Source: Clostridium moniliforme (GTDB lineage: Bacteria > Bacillota > Clostridia > Clostridiales > Clostridiaceae). From it: 64,000 bases of DNA. The notes beneath the pieces were generated by a model. The model saw only the letters and a program-made list of their open reading frames with translations, was not told where the DNA came from and ran no database searches. Location: assembly GCF_017873235.1 (NCBI RefSeq), contig NZ_JAGGJZ010000001.1, positions 248,001 to 312,000 of the forward strand, given 5' to 3'. A program made the position numbers and the translations under genes. Below, piece after piece: positions 1 through 8,276 of this stretch (position 1 is its first letter; every line of letters starts with the position of its first letter).

Positions 1-312
1 GGCAGTAAATACTTTGTCTCTTAAAATAACTAATATTTTAAAGGCAATATAATGTCCTGAAAGCTGTTCACCATATCTTAATGGCCCTCTTAAAAGAGCA
101 CAAACTATCATTATTACAACAGCTAACATAAAAGATATTTTAAAGCTACTATTAATTACGGATAATATAGCTACTGCTCCAAAGGAAGTAATTGCAATTG
201 ATGATAAAAATCCTAAAACTCCAATTGTTACTGTAATTATCATAAATGGTATTAATGGTTTTAACTCTAAAATTAATCTTTTCATAATATAAAATCCAGA
301 TTTTCTCTCCAT
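1..312 (-). CDS. CydC-like ABC exporter half-transporter, N-terminal part (runs off the left edge)
   Basis: About 104 residues are visible, all from the membrane domain of an ABC exporter half-transporter. Two hydrophobic helices lie near residues 15-60. They are followed by a segment with RYGEQLSGHYIAFK, which resembles the conserved region of CydC-type subunits. The ATPase domain would lie beyond position 1. The ATG sits at 312 behind GAGGTG, and its A is shared with the TAA stop of the upstream half-transporter (TAATG). The two are therefore translationally coupled and probably form a heterodimer. CydDC exports thiols (cysteine/glutathione) in E. coli. A cydAB oxidase operon is not visible here, so the substrate is uncertain. 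The Fur box upstream of the pair also allows an iron- or heme-related role. Confidence 0.75.
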   Translation of the reverse strand, partial: MERKSGFYIMKRLILELKPLIPFMIITVTIGVLGFLSSIAITSFGAVAILSVINSSFKISFMLAVVIMIVCALLRGPLRYGEQLSGHYIAFKILVILRDKVFTA

Positions 313-2081
313 TATATCACCTCTCTTCTTTCTAATAATTCCTGTTCTTTTATCATCTTATAATATTTATCCCTTCTATTTATAAGTTCTTTATGATTTC
401 CCTTTTCTAAAACTTCTCCCTCTTCTAAAAGATAAATTATATCTGCATTTTTAACATTAGCTAATCTATGAGATATTACAATTACAGTTTTTTCTTTAGC
501 TAATTTATTTATTGCATTCCAAATTATTTCTTCTGATTCAACATCTACATTTGATGTTGCCTCATCAAATATGTAAATTTCTCTATTTGCAAGAACTGCC
601 CTTGCAAGAGCTAATCTTTGTTTTTGTCCCCCTGAAAGTAGTGATCCTCCTTCACCAACTTTAGTATTAATTCCATCCTTTAAACCTTGTACAAAACCTT
701 TTAAATTTGATATTTCTAAGGCATATTGAATTTCATTATCATTTAAATCTTCTTTTGCAACCTTTAAATTGTCTAATATGCTTCCATTAAAAATATAACT
801 ATTAGTACTTATAAGAATTATCTTTTCATATATGTCATCAAAAGCTATATTATTTATATTTGTATTATTAAAAAGAATTTTTCCTTTATTTACTTCATAT
901 GTATTTAACAAAAGGCTTGCAATAGTACTTTTTCCACTTCCACTTTTTCCAACTATAGCAGTAAATCCTTTATTTTTAATATTTAATGAAACATTTTTTA
1001 AAATATCCCTTTCTCCATTATAAGAAAATGTTACATTATCTATTTCTATATTAATATTATCTAAATTTTTAGATTCATTATTAATATTTTTTATTCTTTC
1101 TTCACTATCTAAAAGTTTAAAAATTCTATCTGATGCAGCTACCCCATTCATAGCTACATGGAAAAATGAACCTAATAATCTAAGTGGTATAAAAAATTCA
1201 GAAGATAGTAATATTATAACTATAGTTTGTCCTAAATTTATTTCTCCATTTTTAAAGGCATAAAGAGCTACTATAGATCCAAAAGCTGCTCCTCCAAAAG
1301 CAATAAGGTCCATAACAGTAATTGAGTTTAACTGCATACTAAGAACTTTCATTGTTATTTTTCTAAAGCTTTCTGCTTCTTCATTCATTTTTTTATGTCT
1401 TTCTTCATCAATATTAAAAACCTTTAAAGTTGTTAAGCCTTGAAGATTATCTAAAAATGTTTCTCCAAGATTTGAATAATTATTCCAATAATTTTTTAGA
1501 AGTCTTTTTGCAAATTTCATTATTGCAATAATTGATAATGGAATTAAAGGCACACATAATATAAAAATAATAGCAGCCTTTAAGGAAATAAATGAAACTA
1601 CAAAAAATAAAGTTATTGGAGCTAATAGTGAATAAAATAACTGAGATAAATATTTACCAAAGTATATTTCTAAAGCCTCAACACCTTCTATTGCACTTTG
1701 AACAATTGATGAAGTTGAAAGCTCTTTGTTGTAATCTAATCCAAGTTTTAATAACTTTTCATATATTTTATCTCTAAGCTTTACCTTTACAACTTCTGAA
1801 GATTTATTAGAAAAATATCCATAAAGTATATTAGAAGAAAATCTTACTATTAATAAAATAATAAATATTCCTAAATATAAGCCTATTTCTTTTTCTAAAA
1901 ATTCTTTAAAGTTTAGTCCTTTCAATGAATTAAAATTATAAAATACAATATTTATTATTTTACCTATTAAAAGTATCATAACTAAATTGCATATTGTAGT
2001 AATCCAACTTGATAGTACCGTAAGCCCTATATATTTTTTTGATTCACTACATAAATTTATTAGTCTTTTATTTATCATCAT
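312..2081 (-). CDS. CydD-like ABC exporter, fused membrane and ATPase domains
   Basis: This is a complete 589-residue half-transporter with about six membrane helices in residues 15-310 and an ATPase domain in the last 240 residues. The ATPase has a Walker A (GKSGSGKST), the signature LLSGGQKQRLALARA, Walker B IYIFDEATSNVD and the H-loop VISHR, so it should be active. The start is ATG with AAAGGAG nine bases upstream. It is the first gene of a pair, and its stop overlaps the start of the next half-transporter. Resemblance to CydD (thiol exporter subunit) is by overall sequence feel. Heterodimeric exporters of other substrates look alike. A perfect Fur-type box covers its promoter, so iron limitation probably induces the pair. 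Confidence 0.75.
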   Translation of the reverse strand: MMINKRLINLCSESKKYIGLTVLSSWITTICNLVMILLIGKIINIVFYNFNSLKGLNFKEFLEKEIGLYLGIFIILLIVRFSSNILYGYFSNKSSEVVKVKLRDKIYEKLLKLGLDYNKELSTSSIVQSAIEGVEALEIYFGKYLSQLFYSLLAPITLFFVVSFISLKAAIIFILCVPLIPLSIIAIMKFAKRLLKNYWNNYSNLGETFLDNLQGLTTLKVFNIDEERHKKMNEEAESFRKITMKVLSMQLNSITVMDLIAFGGAAFGSIVALYAFKNGEINLGQTIVIILLSSEFFIPLRLLGSFFHVAMNGVAASDRIFKLLDSEERIKNINNESKNLDNINIEIDNVTFSYNGERDILKNVSLNIKNKGFTAIVGKSGSGKSTIASLLLNTYEVNKGKILFNNTNINNIAFDDIYEKIILISTNSYIFNGSILDNLKVAKEDLNDNEIQYALEISNLKGFVQGLKDGINTKVGEGGSLLSGGQKQRLALARAVLANREIYIFDEATSNVDVESEEIIWNAINKLAKEKTVIVISHRLANVKNADIIYLLEEGEVLEKGNHKELINRRDKYYKMIKEQELLERREVI

Positions 2082-2114
2082 AATAACTTACTCCTTTCTA
2101 ACAATTACTACAAT

Positions 2115-2143
2115 AATATATCACATTTGATAATGATTATCAA
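2115..2143 (-). promoter_or_regulatory. Promoter with overlapping Fur box for the ABC exporter pair
   Basis: Reading the minus strand, TTGATA (2143-2138) and TATATT (2120-2115) are separated by exactly 17 bases, a good vegetative promoter 34 bases upstream of the ATG. The sequence TGATAATGATTATCA at 2128-2142 matches the 7-1-7 Fur box consensus TGATAATnATTATCA at every position and covers the -35 element. This is the geometry of simple repression. The assignment to Fur rather than PerR rests on the outer TGA/TCA bases. Confidence 0.75.
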
Positions 2144-2186
2144 TATTATGCATCTTTTCATATTTATTTCTTTTAATTCTTATACT

Positions 2187-2235
2187 AAAAAAAGACTAAA
2201 TAATAACTTTTAAAGTATATTATTTAGTCTTTTTT
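2187..2235. terminator. Bidirectional hairpin terminator between the TPR gene and the ABC genes
   Basis: A perfect 16-bp stem (2190-2205 with 2218-2233) with a 12-base loop is flanked by A and T runs on the two sides. On the minus strand it ends the TPR gene. Confidence 0.8.
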
Positions 2236-2260
2236 CTTAATTTTATTTGATATTAATTAT

Positions 2261-3172
2261 TTATAAAAATTTTTCTTTATATTCTTTTAATTCTCTTATA
2301 CAATCTAATTCATTATCCTTTTTCATATAGTCTATAAAAAAATCATCTAATTCTATAGATTTAAGTACACCTTTTAGCGCTTTATATTTTTCTCCAATTA
2401 ATGCATAAAAGCAGGCTCTATTATAATATAAAAATCCAACCTCTGGATTTTCTTCTATTCCCTTTGAAATTATATCTATGGCTTTAGTATAATTTTTATC
2501 TTCTCTATAAATAACTCCTAGATTTAAATAACTAAAAGGATATTTAGGGTTACTATTTATAGACTTTATATAATATTCTTTAGCTATTTCAATATTTCCT
2601 AATCTTTTTTGTATAACTCCCATGTTAAATAATATTCTAAATTGATTTGGCTCTATTTCTAATGCTTTTTTATTATATTCTTCCCCCTCTTTAAGTCTAC
2701 CTAGTTCCTCCATTATACAAGCAATATTTGCATTTGCCCAAAGATCCATAGGATTAATTTCAAGTACCTTTTTATAAAGACTTATTGCCTTTTCTTTTTC
2801 TCCTTCTTCATCATAAATATTTGCTAGAAAAAAATATGCTTTATCATAATTTTTATTAAGTTCTATAGCCTTTTTATAATATTCCTTTGCTTCTTCAAAA
2901 AAACCATCTTCATCATAAAGTGTTCCAATTCCATAAATGGCTCTCTCATCTTTCTTATCTATATTTAAAACTTCCCTATACTTTTCCTCTGCTAAATCAA
3001 TTTGTTCTAATTCATGATATAAAAGTGCCATATCTAAAAGAAGTTCAACATCCTTTTTTCCTTCTTCTAAATTATAAGCCTTTTTATAAAATTGAAGTGC
3101 CTTAAGTTTATTTCCTTCTTCTTTAAAACTTCTAGCCAAATTTATATGATTATTAAATAAATAACTGTTCAT
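2261..3172 (-). CDS. Tetratricopeptide-repeat protein
   Basis: The 303-residue soluble protein consists almost entirely of TPR units of about 34 residues. Recurrent blocks such as AKEYYKKAIELNKNYDKAYF and AISLYKKVLEINPMDLWANA occur from about residue 10 to 280. There is no signal peptide, membrane helix or catalytic domain, so it is a cytoplasmic protein-protein interaction scaffold of unknown partner. The ATG at 3172 has GGAGAGAAA upstream. It stands alone: it has its own terminator downstream, and the small zinc-ribbon gene upstream has another. Nothing nearby hints at its client. Confidence 0.85.
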   Translation of the reverse strand: MNSYLFNNHINLARSFKEEGNKLKALQFYKKAYNLEEGKKDVELLLDMALLYHELEQIDLAEEKYREVLNIDKKDERAIYGIGTLYDEDGFFEEAKEYYKKAIELNKNYDKAYFFLANIYDEEGEKEKAISLYKKVLEINPMDLWANANIACIMEELGRLKEGEEYNKKALEIEPNQFRILFNMGVIQKRLGNIEIAKEYYIKSINSNPKYPFSYLNLGVIYREDKNYTKAIDIISKGIEENPEVGFLYYNRACFYALIGEKYKALKGVLKSIELDDFFIDYMKKDNELDCIRELKEYKEKFL

Positions 3173-3303
3173 TTAAATTTTCTCTCCTTAGTTTATTTAT
3201 GAAATAATTATATCAAATAAATTATATAAATAATTAAATTTTTATTCATCATACATAATATTATCTTAATTATTTTTAACATAATATTACATAAAATTTG
3301 CAT

Positions 3304-3340
3304 AATAAAAAAAGTCATAGAACAAAAGTTCTATGACTTG
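3304..3340 (-). terminator. Intrinsic terminator of the zinc-ribbon gene
   Basis: A perfect 12-bp stem (AAGTCATAGAAC, 3312-3323, with 3328-3339) has a 4-base loop. It is followed on the minus strand by a run of seven T. Confidence 0.85.
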
Positions 3341-3353
3341 TAATTAACAAATA

Positions 3354-3509
3354 CTATCTATTGTTAAATCTTTGTTTTCTAGCTTTTCTACATTCAGGAC
3401 ATCTAACTGGTTCGTTATCGAATCCTTTTTCTTTGTAGAATTCTTGTTCTCCTACTGTGAAAACAAATTCTTTTCCGCAATCTTTACATACAATAGTCTT
3501 ATCTTCCAT
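3354..3509 (-). CDS. Small zinc-ribbon protein (51 residues)
   Basis: This 51-residue ORF begins MEDKTIVCKDCGKEF and ends with RCPECRKARKQRFNNR. The pairs CKDC and CPEC form a four-cysteine zinc knuckle, and the C-terminus is basic. This matches the short 'probable zinc-ribbon' family common in clostridia, whose function is not known. Nucleic-acid or ribosome association is a guess from the basic tail. The start has GGAGG eight bases upstream, and the gene has its own promoter and a strong terminator, so it is surely expressed. Confidence 0.85.
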   Translation of the reverse strand: MEDKTIVCKDCGKEFVFTVGEQEFYKEKGFDNEPVRCPECRKARKQRFNNR

Positions 3510-3846
3510 TTTTCATTCCTCCAAAAAATATAAAGTGTTCTAAATAATTAATCTTTTCTATACCTTTGGAGAAAACTCTAAAACAAGAAAATATTTAACT
3601 ACTTGAAACTTTATTTAATTTACAATATTAGTATATCATACTATTTTTATCATTTCAATATAATTTTCAAAATATTCTCAACTTTAATCTTCTCTTGGTA
3701 TAGAACCCTATTATAGATTCCCCTAAATATTAAAAAATATTCATATAATAAATTTGCAAGTCTCAAATATATTTTAAATAATTTATATAAGTTTGTATAC
3801 TCTTATATAAATATATATAATTTTTATATAGCTATATTAATATTTT
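3510..3846 (-). promoter_or_regulatory. Gene-free stretch holding the promoter of the zinc-ribbon gene
   Basis: On the minus strand TTGAAA (3658-3653) and TATACT (3635-3630) lie exactly 17 bases apart, a near-consensus promoter. It predicts a leader of roughly 115 bases before the zinc-ribbon ATG. I saw no convincing structure in that leader. The remaining ~190 bases up to the arsR stop are very AT-rich and show no ORF, clear terminator or repeat. Confidence 0.6.
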
Positions 3847-4116
3847 CTATTTTAATATTATGTCTTCTGCTAAGTTTATTATTTTTTTAACATTTTCATC
3901 TGTTAATTTATAATACTGATACATTCCCTCTTTTGTTGATTTTACTATTTTAGCATTTTTTAAAATTTTTAAGTGTTTAGAAATATTAGCTTGAGAGTAA
4001 TCAATATTTCTATTAATATGACAAACGCATATAGGTCCATTATAAAGTTGTTTGATTATTTTTATTCTAACTGGATGGGCTAAAGCTTTAAATATTTCAC
4101 TTGTCTTTTCATCCAT
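3847..4116 (-). CDS. ArsR/SmtB-family metal-sensing repressor
   Basis: The 89-residue winged-helix protein begins MDEKTSEIFKALAHPVRIKI, typical of ArsR/SmtB repressors. Its recognition helix region is SQANISKHLKILKNAKIV. The pair of cysteines in PICVCHI (about residues 31-33) corresponds to the alpha-3 CxC metal site that senses arsenite, cadmium or lead in this family. It is the last gene of a MATE-gshF-arsR operon. Its ATG lies one base after the gshF stop, with its ribosome site (AAGGAG) inside the end of gshF. Autoregulation of the operon is likely, and an inverted repeat in front of the first gene (7811-7834) is a candidate operator. The ligand could also be a thiol-related signal. Confidence 0.85.
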   Translation of the reverse strand: MDEKTSEIFKALAHPVRIKIIKQLYNGPICVCHINRNIDYSQANISKHLKILKNAKIVKSTKEGMYQYYKLTDENVKKIINLAEDIILK

Positions 4117-4117
4117 T

Positions 4118-6436
4118 TTAATTTTTCTCCTTAAAAAGTAAATCTAACACTTTATCTCCAACCTTTCTGTTAAGTCCTTTATATGGATAACAGTGTATGT
4201 GAATAGCTGGATTAAAGTTTATTTCAATAATTCCATAATTATTGTCATTTGCCTCTTCTTTTATATCTTTAATCATCATATCAACGCCAGTTATTTTAGC
4301 ATTTACACTCTTAGTAGATTCTATAGCTAGTTTCTTGTAACTATTATGAATATCATCAGTATAATCTATACTATCTCCACCTGTACTTATATTTGAATTT
4401 TCTCTTAAATATACTATTTCTCCACTCTTTGGAATGTAATCAAAGTTTTTATTTTGTTCTTTTAAGAACATTTCTTCAGCTTCTCCTAATGAGATTTTTT
4501 CAAGAGGAGTTTTATAGCCCTTTCCTCTTAGAGGATTTTTATTTTTTTCATTAACTAAATCTCTTATTGTACTTATTCCATCACCTAACACATTAGCTGG
4601 AACCCTATGAAGTATACCTACAACTTCATTATCTATAATTAAAAATCTATATTCTTTTCCTTCTATAAATTCTTCAATTAATATTTCATTGTCATTTGCA
4701 AAGGCTATTTCACAGGCTCTTTTATATTCTTTTTCTGAAAAATCTCCCTTAAATATTGTTATTCCTATTCCAAAGTTTGTAGATTTTGGCTTTATAACAA
4801 TTTTATTATTTTTATACTTATAAAAATCTACTAAAGCATCAGAAATATTATCATAAAATCCCCCTTTAGGAACTCTTATATTATTTTTCTCTAATACTTT
4901 TTTTGTAACAAGCTTATTTTCCATAATTAAAGCTGTTATATAACTATCCTTTGAAGTTTTTGTAGCTTGTTTTACATATTCTACATGATTATTTTTTTCT
5001 AGAGATATAAAATTATCTTTTCTATCTAAAACATTAAATTCTATTCCTCTTTTTATACTATCTATAATTAAAATTTGAGTAGATAGTTCTAAATCTTCAT
5101 ATCCTTTTAATTTAAATACATTTTTTTCACTATATTTTAAGTATTCTCTACTTAAATTCATAAAGTAGTCAATATAATTTGTTTCTTTCATTCCATTAAT
5201 AAGTTTACTTGCTATAGTTTCTTTGTAATTATTAAATCTTTCCCTTGAAATATTAATAGCTCTTTGTAAATCTTCATTTCCTTTAAATAATTTATCGCAA
5301 ATATCTTGTATTTCGTCTAATAATTTAAGTCCTTCTTTTCTTAATCCTACTTTTTTACCATTAAGTTTAATTAATTTATACTCTTGATTTTCAATAGCAC
5401 TATTTTCATTTTCAACATACTCTTCATGTAATTGAATTGTATATTTTTCATCCTTAGTAAATATTGTAAATAATATAAATAAGAAAATTAAATTTAATGT
5501 ATCTTTACTTATACCAATAGGACTTAAAGGATCTAAATCAAGTAATCTAATTTCTATATATTTAACTCCATCATTTAGAAGATTTTCTAGCATATCTCCT
5601 TGCTCTTTAGTTTTAAATCTAATTGGACTATAATACTCCCTTGCTCCTTGAATACACTTATCATCAATTAACCTTCTAATATCCTCTACATATTCTTCTA
5701 CATTATTGTATGAAACATAAAAATCTTCTGCATTTTTATATCCACATTCACTATTTCTTAGAGAATTTACTCCTTTAAAATAATAATCATCTTTTCCTAT
5801 TTTTCTAGATTGCTTATTACAAGTTCCTTTATAGCTTCTATGAAAAACTGGACTTGCCCCTGTTAAATATATTAAAAACCATTTATATTTTATTAAATTT
5901 CTTCCTACTTTAAAATAAATACCATTTTTAAAATCTTTATAATCTTCTTTGCAGTTTGTAAGTTTATAAAGTTCTTTTATTAAATCCTCATTAAAAGAAA
6001 AATTAAAGTGAACTCCACTTACTAATTGTCTTTTTGCACCATATTTTTTTACAAGTTCTTCTCTATATTTAATTTCATCTTCATTATGAAGTATTGCAAC
6101 TGGTATTTCTTCATCCTTTGGTATTATTGGAGGATTACTTTGTGGCCATAAGTATTCTCCCTTTAATGTTGTTGAAACTATATTATGTAAGTTCTCCATA
6201 AAATCATAAACTTCATTTATTGAATTACATATTGGTGTAACCATCTCAACTTGACTTTCAGAAAAGTCCCTTTTTATATAAGGATTATCTTCTTTAAAAA
6301 TTTTAGGATGCTTTGTTATTGCAAGCTTTCCATCTTCAAAAACTCTTAAATTTTCTTTTTCAAGACCAAAACCACTTTTTAAAAGTTTTCTGCTTAAATT
6401 ATTATCTCTTATTAAATTTAATAAATTACTGTACAT
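4118..6436 (-). CDS. gshF: Bifunctional glutamate-cysteine ligase / glutathione synthetase
   Basis: The 772-residue protein has the two-domain layout of GshF (GshAB), which makes glutathione from glutamate, cysteine and glycine in one enzyme. Residues 1-430 resemble GshA-type glutamate-cysteine ligase (GLEKENLRVFEDG at the N-terminus; YIEIRLLDLDPLSP near 290). Residues from about 490 to 770 form an ATP-grasp ligase (IVIKPKSTNFGIGI, EEFIEGKEYRFLII, and the metal-binding IIEINFNPAIHIH). The length is close to the roughly 750 residues of streptococcal GshF. It is preceded by a MATE transporter gene seven bases upstream and followed by arsR one base downstream. Glutathione production is unusual in clostridia but known in C. 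perfringens relatives. Confidence 0.93.
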   Translation of the reverse strand: MYSNLLNLIRDNNLSRKLLKSGFGLEKENLRVFEDGKLAITKHPKIFKEDNPYIKRDFSESQVEMVTPICNSINEVYDFMENLHNIVSTTLKGEYLWPQSNPPIIPKDEEIPVAILHNEDEIKYREELVKKYGAKRQLVSGVHFNFSFNEDLIKELYKLTNCKEDYKDFKNGIYFKVGRNLIKYKWFLIYLTGASPVFHRSYKGTCNKQSRKIGKDDYYFKGVNSLRNSECGYKNAEDFYVSYNNVEEYVEDIRRLIDDKCIQGAREYYSPIRFKTKEQGDMLENLLNDGVKYIEIRLLDLDPLSPIGISKDTLNLIFLFILFTIFTKDEKYTIQLHEEYVENENSAIENQEYKLIKLNGKKVGLRKEGLKLLDEIQDICDKLFKGNEDLQRAINISRERFNNYKETIASKLINGMKETNYIDYFMNLSREYLKYSEKNVFKLKGYEDLELSTQILIIDSIKRGIEFNVLDRKDNFISLEKNNHVEYVKQATKTSKDSYITALIMENKLVTKKVLEKNNIRVPKGGFYDNISDALVDFYKYKNNKIVIKPKSTNFGIGITIFKGDFSEKEYKRACEIAFANDNEILIEEFIEGKEYRFLIIDNEVVGILHRVPANVLGDGISTIRDLVNEKNKNPLRGKGYKTPLEKISLGEAEEMFLKEQNKNFDYIPKSGEIVYLRENSNISTGGDSIDYTDDIHNSYKKLAIESTKSVNAKITGVDMMIKDIKEEANDNNYGIIEINFNPAIHIHCYPYKGLNRKVGDKVLDLLFKEKN

Positions 6437-6443
6437 ATTCTTT

Positions 6444-7793
6444 CTACCTTTCTTTAATATTAAATTTTAATTTTTTAAGTTCTATTAAAAACCAAGTAAC
6501 TAGTATTGTTCCCTTAAATAAACTACTAACACTTATACTCATCCAAACACCATTTAATCCAAAAAGATTTTCATTTGATAAAAACATTGCCATTGGTATT
6601 CTAAGTCCACTAAAAATTATACTTATAATTGGTGGAGCATAAGTTTTTCCTATTCCATTAAAAGCACCTACTGTTAAAAGTTCCATACACATAAAAACTT
6701 GTGAAAGACCAAGTATTTTCATGTATATATTCCCCATATTTAATGCTTCATTTTCAGATAAAAATATTCCAAATATTTGTTTTGAAAAAATAAAGAAAGT
6801 AAGTGTTACTAAAAACCCAAATATAATTGTTAATTTTAAAGCTTTATAATATCCAAGTTTTATTCTTTCTTCTTTTTTTGCTCCATAATTTTGACCAACA
6901 AAGGCAGCTATGGCTCCTTGAAGTCCTCCAATTGTAATATAGGATATTGATTCTATTTGAACTCCTACTTTTTGAACTGCTATTGCAGTTGCACCCCAGT
7001 TAGCAATAATTTTAGCTATAATTATAGATATAAGAGTAAATATAACTCTTTGTGCTGCTATTGGTAAACCCATATGAATAACTTCTTTTGCTTTTTTTAT
7101 ATTTAATTTTATTCCTTTTCTTAAAAATGAAAATCTTCCCTTTGAAATTCTTAAAAACATTGTAAAAACTACAATTCTTGCAATTAAAGTTGCAAGAGCT
7201 GCTCCAAAAACACCTAATGGCTTAATTGGGCCAAATCCAAAAATTAATATTGGATCTAATACTATATTGAATATAAAACCTATAGTATTTGCTCTAAAAG
7301 GCATTTTACTTTCTCCATAACTATTAAAAATCGTAGTTAATAAGGAATTAAAATACATAAATATAATTCCAATGGAAGAAATAACTAAATAATTTTTTGC
7401 CATATTTTCAACAACAACATTACCAAGTTCATAAAATCCTATAAGTTTATTTTTAAAAGTGAAAATAAATATTATATATAAAAGAGCTAGTGTAATTGAA
7501 AGAATAAATCCATTTGCTATATAATCTTTTCCTTCCTTTTCTTCTCCTCTTCCAACTGCATGGGATATTTTAACTCCAGTTCCTATAACTATTAAAGTAA
7601 ACAAAGCCATTGCAAGATTTATAAAAAAACTGGCTGTACCAATAGCTGCAACTGCTCCACTTCCAACTCTTCCAATCCAAATCATATCTATCATTCCATA
7701 AGCCATTTGTATAAAATTTGTAGCTATTATAGGTAATGATAATTTTAAAAGCGATTTTGTAATATCTCCTTTTGTTAAATCAATCTTTTCCAT
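6444..7793 (-). CDS. MATE-family efflux transporter
   Basis: The 449-residue membrane protein has about 12 hydrophobic segments in two similar halves, as in MATE (multi-antimicrobial extrusion) Na+ or H+ antiporters. Typical motifs are LSLPIIATNFIQMAYGMIDMIW at the N-terminus and GLPIAAQRVIF at the start of the second half. The ATG has GGAGGTG upstream. It is the first gene of an operon with gshF and arsR, so its natural substrate may be a metal-thiol complex, glutathione conjugate or electrophile rather than a drug. That is inference from context only. Confidence 0.88.
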   Translation of the reverse strand: MEKIDLTKGDITKSLLKLSLPIIATNFIQMAYGMIDMIWIGRVGSGAVAAIGTASFFINLAMALFTLIVIGTGVKISHAVGRGEEKEGKDYIANGFILSITLALLYIIFIFTFKNKLIGFYELGNVVVENMAKNYLVISSIGIIFMYFNSLLTTIFNSYGESKMPFRANTIGFIFNIVLDPILIFGFGPIKPLGVFGAALATLIARIVVFTMFLRISKGRFSFLRKGIKLNIKKAKEVIHMGLPIAAQRVIFTLISIIIAKIIANWGATAIAVQKVGVQIESISYITIGGLQGAIAAFVGQNYGAKKEERIKLGYYKALKLTIIFGFLVTLTFFIFSKQIFGIFLSENEALNMGNIYMKILGLSQVFMCMELLTVGAFNGIGKTYAPPIISIIFSGLRIPMAMFLSNENLFGLNGVWMSISVSSLFKGTILVTWFLIELKKLKFNIKER

Positions 7794-7810
7794 TATTTCA
7801 CCTCCACTAT

Positions 7811-7834
7811 ATAACTATATAGGAATATAGTTAT
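7811..7834. promoter_or_regulatory. Perfect 10-4-10 inverted repeat in front of the MATE-gshF-arsR operon
   Basis: ATAACTATAT at 7811-7820 is repeated in reverse complement at 7825-7834, separated by AGGA. It lies only 17 bases upstream of the MATE start codon, next to the ribosome site. It may be the operator for the ArsR-type repressor encoded at the end of the operon. As RNA it would form a hairpin close to the ribosome site. Which of the two applies cannot be told from sequence. Confidence 0.5.
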
Positions 7835-7916
7835 GTAGTAAAGCTTTTTCTTTTAATATAATATACTATTTGATAATATTTTTTCTTTAATTATTGTTAA
7901 ACATATTTATTTAAAT

Positions 7917-7970
7917 AAAAAGTTAGCTGATTAAAATTTATATTTATATTTTTTATCAGCTAACTTTCTA
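7917..7970. terminator. Hairpin terminator downstream of the 59-residue protein gene
   Basis: AAAGTTAGCTGAT (from 7919) pairs with ATCAGCTAACTTT (7955-7967) around a loop of about 22 bases. A/T runs lie outside. It ends the small minus-strand gene at 7978. Confidence 0.65.
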
Positions 7971-7977
7971 AAATATT

Positions 7978-8151
7978 CTAACAATTTTGCTCTAAGAAAT
8001 CATACAAATCATCAATAATTTTTCCTTCACTTGAATAATGATCAATAACAGCCTTTTCCATCTCTTCTATTGTTGCTTCATCATGAAATAATCTTTTATA
8101 TTCTTGTTTTAGCTTTGCTTCTAAAGTTTTGGTTCTTGCTCTTAAAATCAT
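7978..8151 (-). CDS. Small uncharacterised helical protein (57-59 residues)
   Basis: The product is a short charged protein (MILRARTKTLEAKLKQEYKR..., ending DDLYDFLEQNC) without membrane segments, predicted to be mostly helical. I do not recognise it. AAGGAG lies nine bases before the ATG at 8151 and only three before another in-frame ATG at 8157, so the shorter form is preferred. The longer one would add MR. It has its own terminator and lies between the MATE operon and the large sensor kinase. No functional link is visible. Confidence 0.6.
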   Translation of the reverse strand: MILRARTKTLEAKLKQEYKRLFHDEATIEEMEKAVIDHYSSEGKIIDDLYDFLEQNC

Positions 8152-8246
8152 TCTCATTCACTCCTTAAAAAACTCTTTATATTTACATAATAACTCTTTA
8201 TTATTTTCTTTAAAGGACTTTATTATAAACTTTCTATTAATAACAA

Positions 8247-8275
8247 AAAAGCCGTACAAACTGTACGGCTTTTTA
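8247..8275 (-). terminator. Intrinsic terminator of the sensor kinase gene
   Basis: GCCGTACA (8251-8258) and TGTACGGC (8262-8269) form a compact GC-rich hairpin flanked by A and T runs, directly after the stop codon at 8277. Confidence 0.9.
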
Positions 8276-8276
8276 A

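Noticed and set aside
832-1023. Short open frames on the strand opposite large genes, for example inside the ABC, PFOR and lpdA genes
   Set aside because: They are hydrophobic or low-complexity antisense frames without ribosome sites, overlapping well-supported genes.
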